Positions 1-4,957 of a stretch of DNA of 9,455 bases are shown one piece after another. Numbering within the stretch: position 1 is the first letter of the stretch; every line of letters begins with the position of its first letter. The stretch covers positions 1 to 9,455 of the forward strand of contig CANHON010000166.1 in NCBI GenBank assembly GCA_947462115.1, written 5' to 3'. Origin of the DNA: Deltaproteobacteria bacterium. Its GTDB lineage: Bacteria > Myxococcota_A > UBA796 > UBA2385. The translations under genes and the position numbers were made by a program. The notes beneath the pieces were generated by a model, which had not been told where the DNA came from, made no database searches, and saw nothing but the letters and a program-made list of their open reading frames with translations.

Positions 1-228
1 ATGGCGGTGGGCGGGGTGTGGGCGGCCACCCACCCCGAGGCCTCGATGGGCCCGACGGTGACGGTCTGGGGCACGGTGTTGTTGTGGATGTGGTACGCCG
101 CTGGGCTCCACGCCCGGCTGGTCAGCGGCTGGCAGGGCCGGCTCGCCGCGGTCTTCGGGGTCGGCGGCTTCATGGGGCTCGGCGCGCTCGTGACGGTGGC
201 CGCGCTCGTGCTCCAAGGGTGGCACTAG
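1..228 (+). CDS. C-terminal part of a HemX/CcsA-like cytochrome c assembly family membrane protein (5' end outside window)
   Basis: The visible 75 residues are the end of a polytopic membrane protein. A G-G-V-W-A stretch at the left edge is followed by two hydrophobic helices, about residues 18-36 and 47-71, joined by a short basic cytoplasmic-type loop containing LHARLVSGWQGR. That pattern (W-x-x-Y-x-x-x-LHxR-x-x-x-GWxGR) is what I know from the last two helices of CcsA/ResC/HemX proteins. An ATG happens to sit at base 1, but the family is much longer, so this is taken as an internal methionine. Location directly before hemA matches the HemX position in other bacteria, where the protein is thought to modulate HemA level or haem handling. 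The tryptophan-rich WWD/WDPKE segment of true cytochrome c haem-ligation proteins is not seen where it should lie (about residues 9-23), which favours HemX-like over CcsA. The function is inferred from family and context only. Confidence 0.7.
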   Translation: MAVGGVWAATHPEASMGPTVTVWGTVLLWMWYAAGLHARLVSGWQGRLAAVFGVGGFMGLGALVTVAALVLQGWH

Positions 229-277
229 TGTCTAAGCCACTCAAACAAGGGTGTTTCAGGTCGATGTGGGGGCCCCG

Positions 278-1540
278 ATGAAGCTCCTCGCCATCGGCGT
301 CAGCCACCACACCGCCCCCATCGAGGTGCGGGAGCAGCTCGCGGTGCCGCCGGGGCTCGTGCCGGAGCTCCTCCACCGGATCAAGGAGGAGCGCTTCGGC
401 CGGGAGGCCCTGCTCCTGTCCACCTGCAACCGGGTGGAGCTCTATACGGTGATGTCCGAGGGGCGCAGCGCCGAGGAGCTGGTGGGCTTCCTCGCGGCCA
501 ACAGCGGACTCAAGGACCGCCACCTCCGCGCCCACATCTTCCGGTACCAAGCCGAAGATGCCCTCCGGCACGTCTTTCGCGTGGCGTCGAGCCTCGACAG
601 CATGGTCGTCGGCGAGCCGCAGATCACCGGCCAGCTCCGCGACGCCTACCGCTTGGCCACCGACGAGCGCAGCGCCGGTCCGGTCCTGCACCGGGTCATC
701 GACCGGGCCCTGAGCGTCGCCAAGCGGGTCCGCACCGAGACCGGCATCGGGCGCGAGGCGGTCAGCGTCGGTCGGGCCGGGGTGGAGCTGGCCCGGCAGG
801 TGCTCGGCGAGCTGGAGGGCCGGTCCGCGCTGCTCATCGGCGCCGGCGCCCACGGGAAGCTCGTGGCACGCTCCATGCTCGGCTACGGCCTCAGCGAGCT
901 CGTGGTCACCAACCGGACCTTCGACCGGGCCTCGGAGCTGGCGGCCCAGCTCGGGGCCAGCGCCGCGCCGATGGAGGACATGGCCCGCATCATGGAGCGG
1001 GTGGACGTCGTCATCGCCTGCACCGCCGCGGGCCGCGCCCTCATCCGCCGGGCCGAGCTCGCGCCGGTCATGCGCCGCCGTCGGCTGCGCTCCTTGGTGA
1101 TGATCGACCTCAGCGTGCCCCGAAACATCGATCCAGACGTCAATCAGCTCGACGGCGTCTACCGCTTCGACGTGGACGATCTGCGGCAGGTGGCGGACGT
1201 CGGGGTCGAGAAGCGGCGCGCCGCGGCGGTGGACGCCGAGCGCATCGTGACCGAAGAGTCCGCGCGGGCTTGGCGCCAGATCCAAGCGGAGGGCTACGTC
1301 AGCCGGATCGGCGGGGTCGCCCGGCGGGCCGAGCAGATCCGCCTCGCCGAGCTCGAGCGCGCGGGGCTCAGCGGCCTCGACCCCAAGCAGCTCCGGGACG
1401 TCGATGCCATGACCCGCGCGATGGTCAAGAAGATCCTCCACCCCGCCATGGTCCGCGCCCGCGCGCTCGCCGAGGCCGGTGACCACGCCACCCTCGACGC
1501 GCTCCTCGCCCACCTCGGCGAGGAGGGAGAACCCCGATGA
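278..1540 (+). CDS. hemA: Glutamyl-tRNA reductase
   Basis: HemA is the NADPH-dependent enzyme that reduces glutamyl-tRNA(Glu) to glutamate-1-semialdehyde, the first committed step of the C5 route to haem. The 420-residue product matches the usual length. Visible signatures in order: GVSHHTAPIEVRE at residues 7-19; the catalytic cysteine in STCNRVELY (Cys50, the same number as in E. coli); SMVVGEPQITGQ near 110-122; a Rossmann GAGAHG at 188-193 for NADPH; VTNRTFDRA shortly after; IDLSVPRNIDPD; and the C-terminal dimerisation helix with MVKKILHPAMVRAR. The ATG at 278 is preferred to an in-frame GTG at 251 because the conserved N-terminus begins immediately after it. A G-rich stretch at 268-272 is the only candidate ribosome site, so initiation may be weak. 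It lies 49 bases behind the HemX-like gene and overlaps hemC, so the three are probably cotranscribed. Confidence 0.97.
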   Translation: MKLLAIGVSHHTAPIEVREQLAVPPGLVPELLHRIKEERFGREALLLSTCNRVELYTVMSEGRSAEELVGFLAANSGLKDRHLRAHIFRYQAEDALRHVFRVASSLDSMVVGEPQITGQLRDAYRLATDERSAGPVLHRVIDRALSVAKRVRTETGIGREAVSVGRAGVELARQVLGELEGRSALLIGAGAHGKLVARSMLGYGLSELVVTNRTFDRASELAAQLGASAAPMEDMARIMERVDVVIACTAAGRALIRRAELAPVMRRRRLRSLVMIDLSVPRNIDPDVNQLDGVYRFDVDDLRQVADVGVEKRRAAAVDAERIVTEESARAWRQIQAEGYVSRIGGVARRAEQIRLAELERAGLSGLDPKQLRDVDAMTRAMVKKILHPAMVRARALAEAGDHATLDALLAHLGEEGEPR

Positions 1541-2409
1541 AACGAACGCTCAAGCTCGGCACCCGCGGCAGCCTGCTCGCCCGCGCCCAGAGCCAGATGG
1601 TGGCCGACCAGGTCGCCGCGGCCACCGGCTGGGCCGTCGAGCTGGTCATCCTCACCACCCGCGGGGACGCCAACCAGGCGCAGCCCCTGGCGAGCCTCGG
1701 CGGGAAGGGGCTGTTCACGCAGGAGCTCGAAGATGGCCTGCGGGAGGGCAGCCTCGACTTTGCGGTGCACAGCCTCAAGGACCTGCCCACCGAGGACGCC
1801 GAGGGCCTGTGCTTGGGCGCGATCCCCGAGCGAGAAGATCCGCGCGACGCCATCGTGGGCGGGCCCCTGCTCGACCTGCCGATGGGCGCCCGGCTCGGCA
1901 CCGGCTCCCTCCGGCGTCGGGTGCAGGCGCTGGCCCTGCGGCCCGATCTCGCGGTCAGCGACATCCGCGGGAACGTCGAGACCCGGCTTCGTAAGCGCGA
2001 TGACGGCGACTACGACGCCACCATCTTGGCGATGGCGGGGCTCAACCGCCTCGGGCTGCGCCGCGCCGACGTGCTGCCCTTGCCGGTCGAGCAGATGGTG
2101 CCAGCGGTGGGCCAGGGCGCGCTGGCCGTGCAGTGCCGGGCCGATGACCCGACCGTGCGTGGGCTGCTGCTGTCCATCGAGCATGCGCCCTCCCGCGAGG
2201 CGATCACCGTAGAGCGGGCCTTCCTCCAAGAGTTTGGCGGTGGGTGCAATACGCCAGCGGCCTGCCATGCCTGGCGGGCGGCCGGCGGTCCCCTGCAGGC
2301 CGTGGCCGTCGCCCCCTCGCCGACCGGCGGATTGCTCCGATTGAGCGCGGCGGGGGAGGCGCCCGATGCCCTGGGGCGGCAGCTCGCGGCGGCGCTCCGG
2401 GCGGGCTGA
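1537..2409 (+). CDS. hemC: Porphobilinogen deaminase (hydroxymethylbilane synthase)
   Basis: HemC joins four porphobilinogen units into hydroxymethylbilane on a covalently bound dipyrromethane cofactor. The 290-residue protein shows the family signatures: LGTRGSLLARAQS at 7-19; GGKGLFTQELE at 55-65; the catalytic aspartate in VHSLKDLP (Asp82); GTGSLRRR; SDIRGNVETRL; ILAMAGLNRLGL; MVPAVGQGALAVQ; and the cofactor-anchoring cysteine in GGGCNTP (Cys237). It is a little shorter than the roughly 313-residue E. coli enzyme, with the loss in the C-terminal cofactor domain. The start codon overlaps the hemA stop as ATGA (1537-1540), and a good AGGAGGGAG ribosome site (1521-1529) lies within the end of hemA, indicating translational coupling. 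The next gene downstream runs in the opposite direction and its stop lies only 8 bases away. Confidence 0.97.
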   Translation: MKRTLKLGTRGSLLARAQSQMVADQVAAATGWAVELVILTTRGDANQAQPLASLGGKGLFTQELEDGLREGSLDFAVHSLKDLPTEDAEGLCLGAIPEREDPRDAIVGGPLLDLPMGARLGTGSLRRRVQALALRPDLAVSDIRGNVETRLRKRDDGDYDATILAMAGLNRLGLRRADVLPLPVEQMVPAVGQGALAVQCRADDPTVRGLLLSIEHAPSREAITVERAFLQEFGGGCNTPAACHAWRAAGGPLQAVAVAPSPTGGLLRLSAAGEAPDALGRQLAAALRAG

Positions 2410-2417
2410 AGACGCGG

Positions 2418-2786
2418 CTACCGCTCCTCGGCCGCTTCCTTGGGCGTGGGCGCGCCGGCGGCGCCATCGGGGCAGGCGTCGTCGCAGTCGGCCGGCCATT
2501 CGCCCGCGAGCAGGTCGGCGCAGTCGATGGTGGCCAGCGCCTGAATGCAGGAAAATGCCAGCTCTTCATCGTACTCGGGGCACTTGCCGTCCTCGGCGTC
2601 GAGTCCGCCCTCCAGCTCCAGGGCGCACTCGGCGTAGCTCTCGTAGCCCATCACCGTGTTGAGGATGTCACAGGCCTCGTAGGCTTGGCAGGCGTTCTCG
2701 GCGAAGGCCTCGGAGAAGTCCTCTTGTTTGTACTTGTCGCAGCCGATCAAGGCGAAGCCGAGCAGCAGGCAAAAACGGGCGCGCAT
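2418..2786 (-). CDS. Small cysteine-rich lipoprotein of unknown function
   Basis: The product is 122 residues. It starts with a short basic n-region (MRAR), a hydrophobic stretch to residue 15 and a clean lipobox LIGC with the lipidated cysteine at Cys16, so it should be exported and anchored in a membrane. The mature part is acidic and holds eight further cysteines (33, 39, 54, 69, 80, 89, 101, 105), spaced in a way that suggests four disulfides. It ends in a loose Ala/Pro/Glu tail. The pattern (CxxxxxCD, then YxxC, then a Cys-rich end CDDAC) resembles short lipoproteins that are abundant in Myxococcota genomes and mostly have no known role; this is from memory, not a search. The ATG at 2786 is chosen over upstream in-frame starts because it begins the signal peptide and has GGAG at 2792-2795, five bases away. 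Asp follows the lipidated Cys; in E. coli this would mean inner-membrane retention, but the rule may not apply here. It splits the hem genes and is antisense to them. Confidence 0.85.
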   Translation of the reverse strand: MRARFCLLLGFALIGCDKYKQEDFSEAFAENACQAYEACDILNTVMGYESYAECALELEGGLDAEDGKCPEYDEELAFSCIQALATIDCADLLAGEWPADCDDACPDGAAGAPTPKEAAEER

Positions 2787-2946
2787 GGGTTCTCCAGGGG
2801 GCAGGGCCGGGGGCTCAGTCTGCCAAAAGCGGCCAGCGCGACGGCACCGCCACCGCACCTCGGCCGCTGTTTCCCCGAGATTGACCTGCTGCACGTTGAT
2901 CTCTCGGGCGCGCTTCTGCCGCCTCCTGCTGCGCCCCGGGGGTCCC
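2787..2946. promoter_or_regulatory. Divergent intergenic region between lipoprotein gene and hemD
   Basis: These 160 bases separate two genes that point away from each other, so promoters for both should lie here. No convincing -35/-10 pair is visible on either strand. A TTGACC at 2881-2886 looks like a -35 element, but nothing near a -10 follows at 16-18 bases. A CCGAGA (2875-2880) / TCTCGG (2902-2907) inverted repeat with a 21-base spacer surrounds it and could be an operator. Its significance is unproven. Confidence 0.35.
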
Positions 2947-3693
2947 ATGGGCGCGGCTGAAGGGCCCCTGGTGCTGCACGGCCGAGAACGGGCGGAGCCC
3001 CTCGCGGGTCTGCTCCGCGCGGCGGGCTTTGGCTCCTTGCACGTGCCGATGATCCAGCTCCGCGACCACGCCGAGCCGCCGCCGAACCGCCCGCCCTCGG
3101 TGCTGCTGGTCACGAGCCCGGCGACCGCGCAGCGCTGTCCGGCGCTCAAAGACCTCGGGGCGCCGATCCTCGCGGTGGGTGAGGCGACCGCGCGCGCGCT
3201 GACCGGCATCGGGCAGCAGCCCCGGTGGGTGGGCGCGGCCGGCGGGGTGGAGGCCGTGGCGATGCTTCAGGACCTCGTGGCGCGCGGCGAGCTGGGGACC
3301 CACCCGGTCGTCTGGGCGGTCGGCGCGCGGGCCCTGTCGGCGCCCCTGGAGGCCGCGCTCGGCGCGCTGGTCGGGGCGGCGGTGCTCCGCTGGTCCGTCT
3401 ACGAGAACATCGCGGCAGAGGGTGTCGACGCGCAGCTCGCCGCGGCGCCGGCCTGGGTGGGCGCCCTGTTCGCCAGCGGGTCCGCGGTCGAGGCCTATGT
3501 GCGCGCCGGCGGACCGGCCCGCTGCCCGGCGGCGGCGCTGGTGGCGATCGGGCGGCCGACCGCCGCGGTCCTCACCGGCGCGGGCCTGCGCTGCGCGGCC
3601 ATCGCCGAGCGAACGGAGCCCGCGGCGATGGTCGAGGCCCTGGTCCGGGTGTGCGGAGGCGCGCTCAGGCCGGGCGGTACATCGCCCGGGTGA
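2947..3693 (+). CDS. hemD: Uroporphyrinogen-III synthase
   Basis: HemD cyclises hydroxymethylbilane, the product of HemC, with inversion of ring D to give uroporphyrinogen III. The family is poorly conserved in sequence, and the call rests on the two-domain alternating pattern and on position behind hemA-hemC. Seen in the 248-residue product: a strand and loop LLVTSPATAQ at 53-62; LAVGEATARAL at 75-85; VWAVGARALSAPLEAAL at 122-138; WSVYENI at 149-155 (the usual V-Y-x-x domain crossover); LFASGSAVEAYV at 174-185; VAIGRPTAAVLTGAGL at 199-214; and an AERTEPAAMVEAL tail at 220-232. The length fits the family. The ATG at 2947 begins the first strand and has GGGGG at 2938-2942 as a modest ribosome site; an in-frame ATG at 2728 would run through the lipoprotein gene. 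Its last codons overlap the 3' end of the convergent acyl-CoA dehydrogenase gene. Confidence 0.87.
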   Translation: MGAAEGPLVLHGRERAEPLAGLLRAAGFGSLHVPMIQLRDHAEPPPNRPPSVLLVTSPATAQRCPALKDLGAPILAVGEATARALTGIGQQPRWVGAAGGVEAVAMLQDLVARGELGTHPVVWAVGARALSAPLEAALGALVGAAVLRWSVYENIAAEGVDAQLAAAPAWVGALFASGSAVEAYVRAGGPARCPAAALVAIGRPTAAVLTGAGLRCAAIAERTEPAAMVEALVRVCGGALRPGGTSPG

Positions 3694-4843
3694 GGTCCTT
3701 GGTGAGGTTCTTCTGGTGGCTCTCGATGGTGCCGCCGCCGATCTCCAGCAGCTTCGCGTCGCGAAACAGCCGCTCCACCGGGTACTCTCGGCAGTAGCCC
3801 GCGCCGCCCATCACCTGCATCGCGTTGTCGGCCACCTGCTTGCCGACCGGCGTGGCGAAGAGCTTGGCGGCGTCGCTGCCGATGCGGTTGCGGATGCCGG
3901 GACCGACGGCCCGCGCGACGTTGTAGACGAGGCAGCGCGCGGCCTCGGTCGCGGCGTAGGACTCACTGATGTACCGCTGGATCTGGCCGAAGTTGTTGAT
4001 CGACTGACCAAAGGCCTGCCGGTCTTCGCCATAGTCCACCATGATCTCGACGCAGCGCAGCGCGATGCCCACGCTCATGGCGGCCAGGGTCAGCCGCTCC
4101 AGCTCGAGGTTCCGCATCATGTGCTCGACGCCCTGACCCTCGCGCCCGAGCAGGTTCTCGGCCGGCACCACGCAGTCCTCGAAGATGAGCTCGCTCATGC
4201 TGCTCGCGCGCATGCCCATCTTCGAGATGTGCTGGCTTTTGCGGAAGCCAGGGGTGGTGGCCTCGACGACGAAGGCGCTGATCTTCCCATCGATCTTGGC
4301 GTAGACCTGGAAGATGTCGCCCTCGGGCCCGTTGGTGATGTAGGTCTTCGTGCCGTTGAGCACGTAGTGGTCGCCCTTTCGGTCGGCCCGGGTGCGCATG
4401 CCCATCACGTCGGTGCCGTGGCTGGGCTCGGTCATGCCCATGCCGCCGATCCACTCGCCGCTGATGACCCGCTCGAGGTAGCGGCCGCGCTGCTCCTCAT
4501 TGGCGCACTGGGCGAAGTTGTTGACGAACAACATGCTGTGGGCGAGGTAAGCGAGGCAGAAGCCCGGATCGTAGCGGCTGAGCTCCTCGTGCACGATGAC
4601 CGCGGCCACGCTGTCGAGGCCGGCGCCGCCCATGTGCTCCGGCACGGTGATCCCGAGCAGGCCGAGCGCGCCGAGGCGGCGAAACAGCGGGATGTTCAGG
4701 TGCTCTTTGCGGTCAAATTCTTCGGCCTGCGGCCCGACCTCCGTCCGGGCGAAGTCGGCCACCAGCTCGCGGAGCATCCGGTGCTCATCGGAGGGCGTGA
4801 ACAGGGCGTCGTAGTTCGGGTGGTGCACGGACGGGGACGACAT
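3665..4843 (-). CDS. Acyl-CoA dehydrogenase, isovaleryl-CoA-dehydrogenase-like active site
   Basis: This is a cytosolic FAD enzyme that oxidises an acyl-CoA to its trans-2-enoyl-CoA and passes electrons to electron transfer flavoprotein. The 392 residues cover the whole fold: N-terminal helices to about 115, then the flavin-contacting beta domain with MGMTEPSHGTD at 135-145 and ITNGPEGD at 169-176, SKMGMRAS at 207-214, and the C-terminal helical domain ending in MGGAGYCREYPVERLFRDAK at 345-364. The glutamate of the common LYEGT motif is replaced by glycine (IGGGT, Gly370). A glutamate is instead present in LELERL (Glu249), the place used by isovaleryl-CoA dehydrogenase. That suggests a branched or short acyl-CoA substrate such as isovaleryl-CoA, but no leucine-pathway partner gene is in the window, so the substrate stays open. 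The start has a strong GGAGGT at 4847-4852. It converges on hemD and diverges from polA. Confidence 0.93.
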   Translation of the reverse strand: MSSPSVHHPNYDALFTPSDEHRMLRELVADFARTEVGPQAEEFDRKEHLNIPLFRRLGALGLLGITVPEHMGGAGLDSVAAVIVHEELSRYDPGFCLAYLAHSMLFVNNFAQCANEEQRGRYLERVISGEWIGGMGMTEPSHGTDVMGMRTRADRKGDHYVLNGTKTYITNGPEGDIFQVYAKIDGKISAFVVEATTPGFRKSQHISKMGMRASSMSELIFEDCVVPAENLLGREGQGVEHMMRNLELERLTLAAMSVGIALRCVEIMVDYGEDRQAFGQSINNFGQIQRYISESYAATEAARCLVYNVARAVGPGIRNRIGSDAAKLFATPVGKQVADNAMQVMGGAGYCREYPVERLFRDAKLLEIGGGTIESHQKNLTKDLTRAMYRPA

Positions 4844-4846
4844 CTG

Positions 4847-4852
4847 ACCTCC
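4847..4852 (-). promoter_or_regulatory. Ribosome binding site of the acyl-CoA dehydrogenase
   Basis: Read on the minus strand, GGAGGT lies three bases before the ATG at 4843. It is a close match to the anti-Shine-Dalgarno complement and fixes the start. Confidence 0.75.
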
Positions 4853-4872
4853 AATGGCGGAATTCCACAGCG

Positions 4873-4934
4873 GGGCCGGCGCCCTAACCGGCCTGGGCCG
4901 CCTGTCCCCTCCGCGGTGCGCCGCGGGCCCGCGG
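4873..4934. repeat. Cluster of GC-rich inverted repeats between acyl-CoA dehydrogenase gene and polA
   Basis: In the 114-base divergent gap, GGCCGG (4874-4879) pairs with CCGGCC (4888-4893) around an 8-base loop. Further on, the self-complementary hexamer CCGCGG occurs three times, at 4911, 4921 and 4929. The last two form a perfect 14-base palindrome (4921-4934) that ends 13 bases before the polA ribosome site. They could act as an operator, as a folded 5' leader on the polA transcript, or be chance structure in GC-rich DNA. No clear promoter boxes are visible in the gap. Confidence 0.5.
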
Positions 4935-4947
4935 GATAGCCGGGCGC

Positions 4948-4953
4948 AGGAGG
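4948..4953 (+). promoter_or_regulatory. Ribosome binding site of polA
   Basis: AGGAGG sits four bases before the ATG at 4958. This decides the polA start against the in-frame ATG at 5045, which has no comparable site although it lies closer to the conserved N-terminus. Confidence 0.8.
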
Positions 4954-4957
4954 CGAC

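Noticed and set aside
251..277. GTG start for hemA nine codons upstream
   Set aside because: The conserved HemA N-terminus starts right at the ATG at 278, and the extra residues match nothing.
170..1513. Long open frame on the minus strand across hemA
   Set aside because: It is antisense to a clearly conserved gene and reads as Gly/His/Asp/Arg-rich low-complexity protein, the usual shadow in very GC-rich DNA.
1294..2499. Long minus-strand open frame across hemA/hemC
   Set aside because: Antisense to hemA and hemC, with no recognisable motif; explained by codon bias of the real genes.
2824..2846. Sigma-54 promoter resemblance on the minus strand (TGGCCGCTTTTGGCA)
   Set aside because: The GG and GC elements are one base too close together for the strict sigma-54 spacing.
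2881..2910. Sigma-70 promoter with -35 TTGACC upstream of hemD
   Set aside because: No acceptable -10 sequence at 16-18 bases; kept only as a remark in the intergenic entry.
2728..2946. Longer hemD beginning at ATG 2728
   Set aside because: The added residues are basic and unlike HemD and would overlap the start of the lipoprotein gene.
2787..3209. Upstream extension of the lipoprotein gene on the minus strand
   Set aside because: It would bury the signal peptide and lipobox in the middle of the protein; the extension is antisense to hemD.
3422..4939. 505-codon plus-strand open frame across hemD and the acyl-CoA dehydrogenase
   Set aside because: It is the complement of the acyl-CoA dehydrogenase and has Arg/His/Ala-rich composition without domains.
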